A stretch of 64,000 bases of DNA from Gordius sp. MW1 (GCA_964036665.1 OZ038532.1:17449037-17513036); one strand, 5' to 3'; positions 12,117-23,860 are shown, numbered from the stretch's first letter. The notes: generated by a model not told the origin, from the letters alone. Made by a program: numbers and translations.

Positions 12117-12369
12117 TCATTGGCGTAGGGAAGGGGTGGTTTTCGGGTTATAACCCCCCCCGATGATTTTCAATTTATATTATTTTATAATGTATATTTA
12201 ATAAAAATAAATATTTGTTGGAATTTTACTTTTAGTATTTTATTATTTTTCCTCTATTGTCACTTTAAACTTTTAGGGAAAAACATTTTTATCCAAAAAA
12301 ATAGTTGCAAAAAAAATTGAACCTTGAAAATTTTATAACCCCTCCCTTGAGGAAACCCTAGTTACGCCT
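12117..12369. mobile_element. hAT-like MITE, GGCGTAGGG ends
   Basis: A 253-bp element from TCATTGGCGTAGGGAAGG to CCCTAGTTACGCCT. The flanking octamers ATGTGTAG and ATGTGTAT match at 7 of 8 positions. It is AT-rich inside and non-coding. Confidence 0.7.
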
Positions 12370-12457
12370 ATGTGTATAGTATTTAATATGGGACACAAAA
12401 TATATTGTTGTCTATTAATATGTGGCTTTATTTCACAAAAACATTGAGACATTGAAA

Positions 12458-12733
12458 CAGACGCGTAGCCAGGATTTTCTCAAGGGGGATGAAAAATTTA
12501 AAAAAAAAATTTCGACACTTTTATTTATAATGTAACCAAAGTTAACTTCGCGAACAAAATATGCGAAACTTCAAGGCGCTATATAACTAGCTTTAGAAAA
12601 ATCTCTTTCGTTAATTAAAGCATTTACTATCGATTTTATACCTTAAAAAAGGACATGGAACTTCAAAAAAATTTCAAATTTTGGTCAATGGGATAGAAAA
12701 CTCGCACTTTCTGCCCCCTTGGCTACGCGCCTG
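12458..12733 (+). mobile_element. CAGGCGCGTAG-family hAT MITE, copy 1
   Basis: Ends CAGACGCGTAGCCAGG and CTTGGCTACGCGCCTG, with flanks CATTGAAA and AATTGAAA (7 of 8). The internal 240 bp are homologous, in inverted orientation, to 16470-16710. This shows that two independent insertions share one source element. No ORF. Confidence 0.88.
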
Positions 12734-12739
12734 AATTGA

Positions 12740-13900
12740 AAGTATTTGAAAAAATTGTATAAGCATGAAAATGTATTGTTTATGGCAGATTGATCAAAGA
12801 TTGGCAGTCTACACAGACCAATTGGGGTTAGACATGTCTCGAATTAAGTTAACGAAAAATGGCTGTTAAAAAAACAACAATTAGATCAATATTGTTGTGA
12901 AAGACATTGTTAGGTAGGCTTTAAAATCGCTCGGCCTCGTCATAATAAAAATATTTTAGCGCTTTTAAAAATTAAATATTTAAGACTCACATGAATATTA
13001 CATCTATAAAGTAGACTGATCCGATGGATTTATAGTATATAGATATAAATAAATTTAAAGGAGTTATATTGATTTAATTGTTTTTAAAAGGGTAATAAGA
13101 TGGTTCGCCTTTTATCTTGCTAGTTTGAAAAATTTATTGAAATGCCTTTAAAAATCATTCTTATTTATAAATATATTTAAAATAAATAATAGGAAATTGC
13201 CTTGACTTCTTATTAATGTTTTTGTATTGGTTATCCTAAAAAATTTCCTACATATAATTTATTTGTTTTTGATTTTATTTCGAGGTATTTTTCTGGCGTT
13301 ATTTTCTTCCTCCTCTAAAGGAAACTTTGCCTAGGACTAACTTTATATTTATTAAAATGAATGCATAATATATGTCGTTTGTTGTTTCGACCCAAACCCT
13401 GTGCGACACAATAACTAATTTTGAAGAACTTTATAATATACTCAATTTACATGCTTTACATAAATATTGTTTTATAGCCATTCAAATAATTTATATTATT
13501 TAGTATCTTTTCAATTTAAATTTTATATGACGTTAATGGGGACGACTATATAAGTAAACTCAAATCATTATTTAATGGTTTTATAAAATTGGATCAATGT
13601 TTTCACGAGGCTTGAGACGCATCATGTTCTTTGTCCTCCTAGGAATCGAATCCCATTTTATACATGGATTCAATATCATTCGAGAAGGTACAAATTAGGG
13701 CTTAGGTTTTACCTCTAGGATGGGATTATGTAACATCAATCGTGATAAATATTAGGTAACCAATAAATATTCCAATCATATCCAAGATGAGGTAAGATAA
13801 CGCGTAATTCTATACTCTAGCCCTTAGTCATTACGCATGGTAATCATGTAATAAATAAAAAATACATATTTTATAAAACTAATATAAAAAACGTAAAAAC
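12740..13900. other. AT-rich intergenic sequence
   Basis: No gene, element boundary or tandem repeat that I can support. Short frames are AT-driven and lack recognisable domains. Confidence 0.4.
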
Positions 13901-13910
13901 ATATTATTTG

Positions 13911-14082
13911 TAGTGTTGTAAAAACGGCTGGGTTTTGTTTGGTCGACCTTTGGTTTTAAAAATTTTGCTCTGTTTATGTAGATTGACGCCGACTCAGAAA
14001 AATAGACCAAATAACCTTTGATTGTTTATTGGACTAAAACTAAAGGTCGCTTAAACAAAACCCAGCCGTTTTTAGAACACTA
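13911..14082. mobile_element. Short MITE, TAGTGTTGTAAAAACGGCTGG ends
   Basis: A 172-bp palindromic element from TAGTGTTGTAAAAACGG to CCGTTTTTAGAACACTA, with AACCCAGCC / GGCTGGGTT immediately inside. The same terminus reappears at 47285 and, inverted, at 49348, at the edges of the large palindrome. Flanks (ATTATTTG and ATATTTGC) are only loosely similar. Probably hAT-related, non-coding. Confidence 0.75.
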
Positions 14083-14321
14083 ATATTTGCGAATGAATAA
14101 TTTTTTGACTAAGTTGAGAAATTTAGAGGGAGGCGTTAAAATTTTGTGTGACCATTTTGTCTTAAGATTGATTTTATGAGGTCACGGACGTTTAGAGTGC
14201 ACATATTATGAATCCAGGGCTATTGGCATTTAAGTTGTCTAAGTTAGCGGTACATTATTTTGTGTATGCAGAGTGCCACTAGGAAAATGGTTACTAAAAT
14301 TTTTTAATTTGCAATTCCTAC

Positions 14322-15438
14322 TAGAGATCTGCACGGGCAGCCACGGCCCGCGGACGGGCCTAAAAGCCCGTTTCGCGGGCGGGTACGGACGGCCTTTTTA
14401 TCATAAAAATTTCAACGGGCCGGGCCCGGACGGGCTTAACAATTAATGGAACGGGCTCGGGCGCCTGAAATCTTTTTAACGGGCTTGAACTGGCCTGACG
14501 TTTTATAAACGGGCTTGGGGCCAATTATATAAACGGTCATTGATTACAAAGGTTCTTAAAAGTCAGACAATTATATAAATATATGATTTTTATTAAATAT
14601 ATAGATTATTAATTGCCTAATTTTTAACCTTTAATGTTTGTATATTCTGTAGCATTCATTCCTTTTTCAAGCGCTAAATTTGACTCTTATCATTTTTATT
14701 CTATTTGCTATAGAATTTCGTTTACATAATTTATGATTATAGCTTCGTATATTCTTTTATAAGTAAATTCAAATACTTAGTTACAATGCACCAAAATTAA
14801 AATTTTTGTTGTTAATTTTATCACAAAATTTACTGGTATAATTTAGGGCCATATAATTTAAAAACGATTTTTGTTCTAATCTAAAACTTAGGTATATTAA
14901 CTGATATTTAATCAAATCAATGTAAACTGCCTATTGAAAGTTGAATATTATCATGTTATTTTATTAAAGTATTTAAATTTAATGTTAATATTCTAACTTC
15001 TTGGGTGTATTAACTAAAATTAACAAATACAAGTAACTTGTTAAAAGTAGAATATTCTCATGTAATTTTTTAAAGTAATGGTAGTACTATATTAATTTTT
15101 TTTAGGTGTATTAACTGCAGAAATAATGGATGATATATTTTTTACATGATAATTATTGATTTTCTTTTTGAATATGTCAAAAAATAAAATAAAATTTTGA
15201 ACATTTTTTTCTTTAAAAAAATTTGAACGCGTTATGGCGGGCCTGACGTTTTTCTAAACGGGTACGAACGGGCCTGTAAAATTTACGGACGACCTTAAAC
15301 GGGCCTAAAAAATTTACGGACGGGCTCGGACGGGCCTGAAGAGTTGAAAAAATTAAGGGCGGACTCGGACGGGCCTTAAAGTTTTGAAAACGGGTACGGG
15401 CGGCCGACCTTATAAAAACGGCCCGTTGCAGATCTCTA
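14322..15438. mobile_element. hAT element, TAGAGATCTGCACGGG ends
   Basis: TIRs TAGAGATCTGCA(CGGG) and (CCCGT)TGCAGATCTCTA are flanked by octamers ATTCCTAC and ATCCCTAC (7 of 8). Both ends carry arrays of ACGGGCCTGA-type repeats (14330-14520 and 15230-15430). The roughly 700-bp centre is AT-rich and non-coding. The layout matches 3108-3861 and 34092-35236, with a different repeat motif. Confidence 0.88.
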
Positions 15439-15446
15439 ATCCCTAC

Positions 15447-15874
15447 TATATGTTAAATTAGAGGTTAGACACAGAAACCAATTAGATACCGTAGTTATTA
15501 ATTTTGAATAAATAATTATCAAAATTATTTAATATTGAAAAGTTTTACATAAATTTTGTGATTATATGTCTAACAGCCACAGAAAAGTACTTAAATGCTG
15601 AATGTTTCGGGCTGATTTGCAAGCCCAATTTATCTGGCACTGTTTAAACTTATCGTTAGATTTCACATCACGGCTTGCTTTAGTCATTCCGAGATATTAG
15701 AAAGTGTATAGGATTAGCGTTAGGCTGTGGCTAAAGTGTACTGACAAAACCTTTGGGCGTTAACTCAACTAGCCTCTTTCTTGTTTAACTATCGGTCATT
15801 TCTGATCAGATTGATACAAATTTAATAGAAGTTATGCAATCTAAATAAATATTAAATATATTACGTTAAGAAAT
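15447..15874. other. Intergenic, nothing identified
   Basis: No gene or repeat ends recognised. A GC-balanced patch at 15590-15790 has no open frame of interest. Confidence 0.35.
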
Positions 15875-15879
15875 ATTGA

Positions 15880-15998
15880 GCGTAGCCAGGGAGTGGCAAT
15901 TGCCCCCTTCAAATCCAAGAAGTATTAACTATTCATTAAAATTATGGCTTAAATATTATAAGATTATCGTTTTGCCCCCCCCCCCCCGACACGCCCGT
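15880..15998. mobile_element. GCGTAGCC-type MITE fragment
   Basis: GAGCGTAGCCAGGGAG at one side and a run of C followed by GACACGCCCGTG at the other, with an AT core resembling 9713-9871. No convincing target duplication; probably old or truncated. Confidence 0.55.
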
Positions 15999-16321
15999 GT
16001 ATATGCCTGTTTTAGTTTATTTCATTATTGAGTTTTTTTTAGAATATATTAAAATAAATAATTTAACATGCAAACTGTTTGTGAGACTTTTTATAAATTT
16101 TTCATTGTATATATAGCATCTCACAACCTTTTTGATGTAATAAATGTTATTTATTAATTGTTTAAATAGATAATTTATATATCCACTGTATTGTTTCATT
16201 TGTTTATTGTTAATAAATTGTATTACTGTGGCAGTATTAAGTCATAAATTTAAAAAGATTTATTGTAAAACTAAATTAAAATAGAAAATACATATAATAA
16301 ACAATGGCTCAAGAGGTAAAA

Positions 16322-16432
16322 ATAGGGAGGGGGGCAAATCACCCCCCCCCCCCATGTGTGAGAAAGAGGGTAAAAAATAAGGGGGGGGGGCAAATCACCC
16401 CCCCCCCCCCGTGTGAGAAAGAGGGTAAAAAA
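16322..16432. repeat. Tandem duplication of a G-run/C-run hairpin
   Basis: A unit of about 60 bp is present twice. Each unit has a G-run (8-10), CAAATCA, then a C-run, then GTGTGAGAAAGAGGGTAAAAA. Each copy can fold as a G/C stem of about 10 bp. It looks like a collapsed MITE of the G-run family that then duplicated. Confidence 0.7.
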
Positions 16433-16469
16433 TCATATTATTCTATTTAACTTAATATTTAATACAACA

Positions 16470-16710
16470 CAGGCGCGTAGTTTTCTGCCCCCTTGACCAA
16501 AATTTGAATATTTTTTTGAAGGTCCATGTCCTTGCGATAGTAAATGCTCTGATTAATGAAAAGAAGAGATTTTTTCAAAGCTGGTTATATAGCGCCTTGA
16601 AGTTTCGCATATATTGTACGCGAAGTTTACTTTTGTTACATTATAAATAAAAGTGTCGAAAATTTTTTGAATTTTTCTTCCCCCTTGAGAAAATCCTGGC
16701 TACGCGCCTG
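16470..16710 (-). mobile_element. CAGGCGCGTAG-family hAT MITE, copy 2, perfect TSD
   Basis: Starts CAGGCGCGTAG and ends CTACGCGCCTG, flanked by an exact octamer ATACAACA (16462-16469 and 16711-16718). It is 241 bp, inverted relative to the copy at 12458. The exact duplication makes the hAT assignment firm. Confidence 0.92.
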
Positions 16711-17290
16711 ATACAACACAATTAGCATCTACCTTACAAAATGTTATTAAGATGAATATAATTATATGTATTAGTTATCTTATCTCTAATTCAAATATGG
16801 GATAATTGACGTTCAAATTTAAAAACGCTATGGTATAACAACGGGATCGTCAAAAGTAGCAATGCTTTTTCCCAACCCACCCAATCCCCTGGTAGTAAAA
16901 AAAGACGTTATAAACGTCAAAACTCATTATTTCGTGTTTTTAACCAATAGCAATTCATATAAGACGTTCGCTATTTTACAACGTTCGTCATTTTTGTACG
17001 CTACACCGGCAAACGTTGTTTTGCTATATACATCATTTATAGAAAATGCTATAGTGCGTGGGGATTTGGTAATGATTAAAATAGGAATGGAGCGTTGTGA
17101 CAATAATGGCCTATAAATTAGTACACTATTCTTTATTTATTTCATCCTTTATACTTTATTAAATTTACAAATATATTTTAATATACATTTCTTGATAGCT
17201 ATATATACCTCAGATTATGGCAATTAAAAATAATTCAACATCAATCTCTAAGTGCGATGGAGTATACAATATTTGGTTACGTCTTCAGGG

Positions 17291-17708
17291 CGCGCGAAGC
17301 GAAAAAAAGTGAAGTGAAATTTTGGGCTAATTTATCAAACTCTTCATTCATTTTCTTAATATCTTTATATTCATCGTGAAATTTATCATATAACAATGGT
17401 ATTGCACGAATATCATTGATAAGATCGTAATATTCTATAAACATATAAAATTATAAAATAATACATACATACCAAATTCAATTTTTTAACCATCGCGCGA
17501 AAAGTACAAAATGATTTGTATTTTAATTTCGTTCGTTTTCCGCGGCGAAAATAATCGTCTGCGGTTTCACTATGAATGTTTCCTACTTACAATTGTTATT
17601 TTCGGGATATATGATAAATTTCATAATGAATATAAAGATATTAAGAATAGAATGAAGAGTTTGGTGAATTAGCCCGAAAATTCCCTTTGCTTTTTTTCGC
17701 TTCGCGCG
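17291..17708. mobile_element. Foldback MITE with CGCGCGAAGCG ends
   Basis: Two arms of about 115 bp (17291-17400 and 17600-17708) are inverted copies, beginning CGCGCGAAGCGAAAAAAAG and ending CTTTTTTTCGCTTCGCGCG. Target duplication not resolved. It sits at the C-terminal end of the Helitron helicase fragment, so it is younger than that fragment. Confidence 0.8.
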
Positions 17709-17712
17709 TCAT

Positions 17713-18276
17713 CTACGCCCCGTTACCCACAAGAAACATGCCAGGTATAGGTGTCCATAGGAAAAGCGTGGTGTGCCTTAATCTACGCCACAAATATACA
17801 TCGTTTGGCCTTGCGCCTTTTGTCATTGCGAACGCCAATATAATTGGGAAATGAATGCGTCTGAATTCATTGGGCACATAGGTATAAATCATAGGGATTT
17901 GTAGCATCAATACATTTTCACCTCTTCGATAACGTTTTTTACTCATTTTTTAATGACTAATGGTGTGCCATTGCACACCCGTGGTGGGCAAATTGCGAAG
18001 CAAAATTACCGGAGACCCAACCTTAAATAGTAAATGGTGCGGTGGCATGCCTGGAAAGTTCAATGAATTAAAAAACTTAATTGAATTATTTACAGCTTCA
18101 TGGGCAACGCCACCTGTATTGACAGATTTGTATGACACCAAGTCACCTGACAACAAATGTTGTATCTCAGAATTTAAACCAATGTCGTCCACATTTTTTG
18201 CTCTAATATTGCACTCAATTTTATATTTAAGTGCAAGACAATGCGGACATACCTTGTCCATAGTACCAATGACCAC
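17713..18276 (-). pseudogene. Helitron Rep-helicase, internally deleted and broken
   Basis: Two adjacent frames cover 17950-18276 and 17713-17946. The first has MDKVCPHCLALKYKIE (a zinc-ribbon segment typical of the N-terminal part) and then, abruptly, FNSLNFPGMPPHHLLFKVGS plus PVILLRNL, which belongs near the Pif1-type helicase C terminus. The second has IPMIYTYVPNEFRRIHFPI and LAFAMTKGA, matching the last helicase motifs. The HUH Rep domain and Walker motifs are missing, so roughly a thousand residues were deleted. A stop and a frame change separate the frames. Inactive. Confidence 0.82.
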
Positions 18277-18320
18277 TTTGGAATGGGCGTAATAACCAAC
18301 ATCAGGCTCATACTGGAATA

Positions 18321-18500
18321 CTAGTAGAAGGAATAAAGCCGATGTAAATGCTTGATGTACTTGTTGGCGTTGTTGGTCATTTGCTCACGTGTGTTGATTA
18401 CAAATCGGCGGGCTTGTATTTGTAATCGTCTTTGTTGATTTCGTTTATCTCGTGTCGCTTGCGATTGTGATTTACGTATTTTGGCTATGCTCACACTCAT
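18321..18500 (-). pseudogene. Helitron protein N-terminal fragment
   Basis: A 59-codon frame starting MSVSIAKIRKSQSQATRDKR, rich in Arg and Gln, as is common for the leaders of Helitron Rep-helicase proteins. It stops just before the CPHC-containing frame below. The identification rests mainly on the neighbouring pieces. Confidence 0.55.
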
Positions 18501-18826
18501 ATCTGCATTATTTTGTAGAATTTTTTAGTTTGTTCTTTGTGCCCTTATGTTTATCAAGGTTGCATTTTATTTCGTTCAACGACCCAAATTAGTCCTTTTG
18601 CGTACAGCTGGCATTGTTACCTATAAAAATAACATATTTAATATATCAAATTGAATCACTTAAAGGTGGAAAACAGTAAACCAATATTGTGTTTGTTCTA
18701 TTTTCATTTTACAACCTTATTGCTGATATGTTAATAAATAGAAGACTTTTTATAACCAGTCATTTTATATATGAAAGATTATTAACAATGTCATATGTAT
18801 GACGTCATGAAGTTGGTTGAATTGAC

Positions 18827-19076
18827 CATGGGCGCGTACGCAGGTTTTGAATTAGGGGGGGGGGGCAGATTAAAATTTTCCTTCGACCAAAAAAAAAATC
18901 CAAAAATTTTCCTGAGAGCAAAAAAAAAGGTCACGACTATCCAAAAATTTTTCTCAGAGCAAAAAAAAATACTATCCAAAAATTTCTTGAGAGCAAAAAA
19001 AAAGAATCTCGACTAAAAATTAGGGGGGGGGGGCAGCCGAGCCCCCTGCCCCCCCCCCCTTCTGCGTACGCCCTTG
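18827..19076. mobile_element. hAT MITE, CATGGGCGCGTACGCAGG copy
   Basis: Close relative of 11697-11979, with the same three CCAAAAATTTTCCTGAGAGC-like internal repeats and an inverted end, CTGCGTACGCCCTTG. Flanks GAATTGAC and GAGTTGAC match at 7 of 8 positions. Non-coding. Confidence 0.88.
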
Positions 19077-19194
19077 GAGTTGACTGTATATATAAGGCTC
19101 AAATTGTTTGATTTAAATAAACCGGGGAATGCATCTGTGTGTCTTTCTTGCTGTGCATTAAGATTAAAATAAAATAATATTTATGATATATGGC

Positions 19195-19360
19195 AAGGGC
19201 TTAGTGAGGGGGGAGCAAGGAGGGGCGGGTGCCCTTACAAATCCAAAAACTCTTTGAAGCTTATTAAAATAATGGCTAAATTATTGTCAAAAATATTATT
19301 TTACACCTCCCTAAATTATTTTTGTTCTTCTTAAATTCCGATGCTGGCTACGCCCATGCT
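19195..19360. repeat. G-run MITE remnant
   Basis: Contains GAGGGGGGAGCAAGGAGGGG, a conserved TCAAAAATATTATTTTACACC segment and GGCTACGCCCATGC at the right. It fits the CATGGGCGTAGCC family, with an eroded left end. Confidence 0.55.
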
Positions 19361-19904
19361 ATATGGTATTTTTTAAAGTATTTTAGCCTTTTTACATATA
19401 AAAGATTATTTACATTACCGCATTTGACAATATCTATATATGACGTCGTAAAGTTGCGTATGATTGACATTAAATTAAGTGTCAAAACGTATAAAACAAC
19501 TCGGGCCTTCGGCCCTCGTGGGAAGGGGGAGAAGGGAAGGGAAGAGGGGAAGGGAAGGGGGGACGACTCATCTGTACTTCGTATAAATGTATCATATTTG
19601 CTATGCAATTTATGGGCGAGAAAGGTGGAAAGGGGCGAGAATGCCTACAGGGGGGGTATTAAATGCCTAATGATTAATTAATTATTTACACAAATTTTCC
19701 ATTATAGGCAAAATGTAAGGCAAGGGTTAGGGTTAGATTTAGTGTTTGCATCTAGTTGCGTATTACATTAATTTTTATGGCCTTTAGTGATTATGGGTCT
19801 AACAAACATTATATTATAAAACAACACAATGTTAAGAATTTGCAGAATTGTTGGGAGAAATTTTTTGTTGAATTTGCACAATATTTAATTAAAAAAATCA
19901 AAAA

Positions 19905-20850
19905 TTTGGCCAATGGTCACTTTTTCTCTATTGGTCAGTACCAACAGATACTCTATATGTCAATGATAGCCAAAAAAACGGAAAAAAAAATTTTGATGCT
20001 CACTTTGGCCAATGGTCATTTTTTTCCATTGGTCAGCAGCCAGCACACGGTAAAAGTGGATATACATTCATAAGAGTAAAAAAAAACGAAAAAAAAATTT
20101 TCGAATCACATTTTGGCCAATGGTCATTTTTTTCCATTGGTCAGCAGCCAGGACACGGTAAAAGCGGATATAATTTCATAATAGTCAAAAAAAAACGAAA
20201 AAAAAGTTTTCGAATCACATTTTGGCCAATGGTCATTTTATTCCATTGGTCAGCAGCCAGCGGACGGCCAAAAAGTCATAATAGCAATGGTAGGAACAGG
20301 AACAATCATAATAGTCAAAAAAAACGAAAAAAAATAATTTCAATTCACATTTTGGCCAATGGTCATTTTTTCCATCGGTCAGGAGCCAGCGGACGGCCAA
20401 AAAGTCATAATAGCAATGGTAGTAACAGGAACAATCATAATAGTAAAAAAAAAAAGAAAAAATAAACTCGGATTCACATTTTGGCCAATGGTCATTTTTT
20501 CATTGGTCAGCAGCCAACGGACGGCCAAAAAGTCTTATTATCAATGATAGTAACAAGAACAATCATAAGAGTCAAAAAAAACTCCGGGATTCTAACCCAA
20601 AAACTAGTTAAATTGCATAGCAATTAGAAGTAAACAACTTTTATTTATGTTTATTATATAACATTGGTCAGCAGCCAGCGGACGGCCAAAAAGTCATAAT
20701 AGCAATGGTAGAAACAGGAACAATCATAATAGTCAAAAAAAACGAAAAAAATAATTTCGATTCACATTTTGGCCAATGGTCATTTTTTTCATTGGTCAGC
20801 AGCTAGCGGACGGCCAAAAATTCTTATTATCAATGATAGTAACAAGAACA
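19905..20850 (+). repeat. CCAATGG-hairpin tandem repeats, array 1
   Basis: At least seven units with spacing of about 100-130 bp. Each has TTTTGGCCAATGGTCATTTT, then CCATTGGTCAGCAGCCAG, then GGACGGCCAAAAAGTCATAA, then a poly-A tract with AACGAAAAAAA. CCAATGG and CCATTGG can pair into a short hairpin. Frames of up to about 105 codons read through the array but differ between frames, so they are not genes. Confidence 0.85.
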
Positions 20851-21120
20851 ATCATAAGAGTCAAAAAAACTCAGGGATTCTAACCCCAAAACTAGTTAAA
20901 TTGCATAGCAATTAAAAGTAAACAACTTTTATTTATGTTTATTATATAACTAGTTAAATTGCATAGCATTAAAAGTAAACAACTTTTATCTATGTTATTA
21001 TATAACAAAAACTAGTTAAATTGCATAGCAAATAAAAGTAAACAACTTTTATTTATGTTTATTATATAACTAGTTAAATTGCATAGCAATTAAAAGTAAC
21101 CAACTTTTATTTATGTTTAT
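20630..21120 (+). repeat. Roughly 60-bp tandem repeats with TTGCATAGCAATT
   Basis: About five copies of ACTAGTTAAATTGCATAGC followed by AATTAAAAGTAAACAACTTT and TATTTATGTTTATTATATAA. The core AATTGCATAGCAATT is a near-perfect dyad and is also the terminal motif of the surrounding repeat family. Confidence 0.75.
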
Positions 21121-21159
21121 ATAATAGATAATTTAACAAATCTTATATATAACACACCG

Positions 21160-21345
21160 AGGGAGATAGAGATGAGGGGTGGGGCACCTCTTATGCATAG
21201 CAATTAAAAATAACACAGCGAGGGAGATAGAGATGAGGGGTGGGGCACCTCTTTCTCATGCATTAATTTAAAAAAGCGATAACCTAATATACCCAATGCA
21301 AATAGATAGGGAGGGTAACGGACGGACAGACAACGGACGGACGGA
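21160..21345 (+). repeat. GAGGTGCCCCACCCCTC direct repeats and GGAC microsatellite
   Basis: CGAGGGAGATAGAGATGAGG plus GGTGGGGCACCTCTT occurs twice (about 21158 and 21218). It is followed by a short (GGAC)n tract at 21310-21350. The inverted counterpart lies at about 36790-36915. Confidence 0.75.
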
Positions 21346-21499
21346 CGGACAACAAAAAACGAGCCCATAAATTGCATAGCAATTAAAAATTAATACATTT
21401 TGACTAATGTCCACACCGATAGCTGATTTATTTAAAAGGAGGACAATTCGCCAGCTCCTTAAGTATATGACCATGGGATTATGATCACATTCCATATTT

Positions 21500-22430
21500 T
21501 AAGAGTAGGGTGCCTAGGCCATAATGTACCGATTTGATTTTTATTAGTAGAAAACAAGTTTAACTTGATTAAATCTTAAATCTATAGCTTTTAATCAGCC
21601 ACGCGAATATTTTATTGAACATATTCCTTTGAGGATAAAGCATTCATTAAAATGTCAGAATTTGGCTTCAGCTTAGCTGGAGATAAAATTGTTTTATATT
21701 TTTTAAGTGAGAATACAAGCCCCTACTTGAATTAAGCATACGGAACCGACTGTTGTTTTGGGTTCTGTTCAAAAAGTGTGGGGGTGAAACAACTTTTTTA
21801 AGTAGATTTGATGGTATATTTCCAAAGAGGGATCGTATTTATTACACAGAAAAAAATAACTACTTTGCCCTCGGGTTGGGAGGGAGACTATAAAAAATCG
21901 ATATATTATTCAACCCCTTACATAAAACATAACGTATTTTAAGCGTTAAAGATATATATGACAACTAATAGAAATGTTAACTTCCGAATATCTATTTAAG
22001 ATATTTACCTAATAAAAAACATAATATTCGATTAAAGTAAATGTTATTTTTACTTAAGTTTACTGCGACCGAACTTGTGAAGAATATTGAATTTTGTGAA
22101 TTTACAGTAAAAACTAAGCTTAAGCTAGAAGTGCTAAATGAATTTAATCTAAACAGCGTAAAAGGATTATCTTTATAGAAGATTCGAATTCTTAAATAAG
22201 TTTAAATTACAAATTATTTTATTGAAATTAAATTAGATTCAATTAATAAATAGCAATTAATTACCTGTTGTGAATTTAATTAATTGTTAATGATTAAGTT
22301 TGTAGATGGTTTATTGGAAATAAAGAAATGAGTATTTGAAAATTTACAAAGTCATGCTCTCTATACGATTTTTCGTTTCCCTCGGAAAAGCCATTAAATT
22401 CCAAGGTTGAGTAATTAAAGTAAGATTAAG
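21500..22430. other. AT-rich insert within repeat domain
   Basis: No repeat motif from the surrounding domain and no coding signal. It may be original intergenic sequence trapped between two repeat copies. Confidence 0.35.
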
Positions 22431-22984
22431 TTATTGGGCGAAGCGGGTACTCGAGAGTATGTTTTTGGGGGGGGGGCATTAATTAGGGTTAATAAATAAC
22501 CTATCAAAATTAATTTTGGGATAACAAATATTTTTTTTTAATTTGAAAAGGTGCCTAACATTAAGAAATATTAAATTATTATTAAATAAAAAATATAATC
22601 CTCAAGGTTTATATGTAAACTATCAAATTGGCATAATGCGAGCATACTTACGAGCTTGGAAAGAATTTAGAGGCTTCCATTGGAGGGACCGGTTAAAATT
22701 TAAAAAAATCACTTTGCCCCTCCCAGGTATTGACCTACGCAAGTCCTGCATTAAGGATACATAAAATTAAAATTAAACTTTGTTACAAACATAATTATTT
22801 AAACTAATTTAAAACTCCTCGTTTCAAATCATCAAAAGCGAATAAAAAATAAGTTTAAAAACGGGTATATGTGCCAAAATTCAAAAATATTTAAAATTAG
22901 GCGTGTAACAAACATTATATTATAAAACATGACAATGTTAAGATTTTGCAGAATTGTTGGGAGAAAGTTTTTGTTGAATTTGAA

Positions 22985-23860
22985 CAATTTTTAAAAAAAT
23001 CAAAAATTTGGCCAATGGTCATTTTTTTCCATTGGTCAGTACCAACAGATACTCTATAAGTCAATGATAGCCAAAAAAACGAAAACAAAATTTTCGAATA
23101 ACATTTTGGCCAATGGTCATTTTTTTCCATTGGTCATCAGCCAGGACACGGTAAAAGTGGATATAAATTCATAATAGTCAAAAAAAAACTAAAAAAAAAT
23201 TTTCGAATCACATTTTGGCCAATGGTCATTTTTTTCCATTGGTCAGCAGCCAGCGGACGGCCAAAAAGTCATAATAGCAATGGTAGTAACAGGAACAATC
23301 ATAATAGTCAAAAAAAACGAAAAAAAAAGTTTCGAATCACATTTTGGCCAATGGTCATTTTATTCCATGTGTCAGCAGCCAGCGGACGGCCAAAAAGGCA
23401 TAATAGCAATGGTAGTAACAGGAACAATCATAATAGTCAAAAAGAAACGAAAAAAAAATTTTCGAATCACATTTTGGCCAATGGTCATTTTATTCCATTG
23501 GGCAGCAGCCAGCGGACGGCCAAAAAGTCATAATAGCAATGGTAGTAACAGGAACAATCATAATAGTCAAAAAAAAAACGAAAAAAATAATTCCGATTCA
23601 CATTTTGGCCAATGGTCATTTTTTCCATCGGTCAGTAGCCAGCGGACGGCTAAAATGTCATATTATCAATGGTATTAACAAGAACAAAATATTAATTTAA
23701 TTAACAGGGACCCATATCAGTAGAGGCATAGGCCCTTGTAGTGGAGGGCACAGGGTAATTATCAATGGTAACCTATTCAAAAACGAACAAAAAATTTCGA
23801 TTTATTTGGCCAATGGTAATTTTTTTCAATGGTCAGTAGCCTGCGGACGGTCAAAAAGTC
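22985..23860 (+). repeat. CCAATGG-hairpin tandem repeats, array 2
   Basis: Seven or so units like those of array 1, several almost identical, with a spacing of about 120 bp. The right end has the GGACGACGGACGG microsatellite (23922-23980) and the GAGCCCATAAATTGCATAGC terminus. A frame of 132 codons at 23280 is repeat-derived. Confidence 0.85.

Larger units (their letters stand above)
17001..18500 (-). mobile_element. Degraded autonomous Helitron remnant
   Basis: Minus-strand pieces of a Helitron protein (separate entries) lead to a degenerate 3' end at about 17001-17025. There, GCAAAACAACGTTTGCCGG matches the terminal hairpin seen before CTAG at 43406 and 30290. The 5' end was not found. A 418-bp foldback MITE (17291-17708) interrupts the 3' portion. 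Confidence 0.75.

Noticed and set aside
16862..17116. 84-codon frame at the Helitron tail
   Set aside because: Overlaps the conserved Helitron 3' hairpin sequence; not protein-like.
19322..19681. 119-codon plus-strand frame and its opposite-strand partner
   Set aside because: Low-complexity G/A-rich repeat sequence that reappears inverted at 40.2-40.4 kb; no domain.
23280..23678. 132-codon frame in the CCAATGG array
   Set aside because: Periodic translation of tandem repeats, and the neighbouring frame is equally open.
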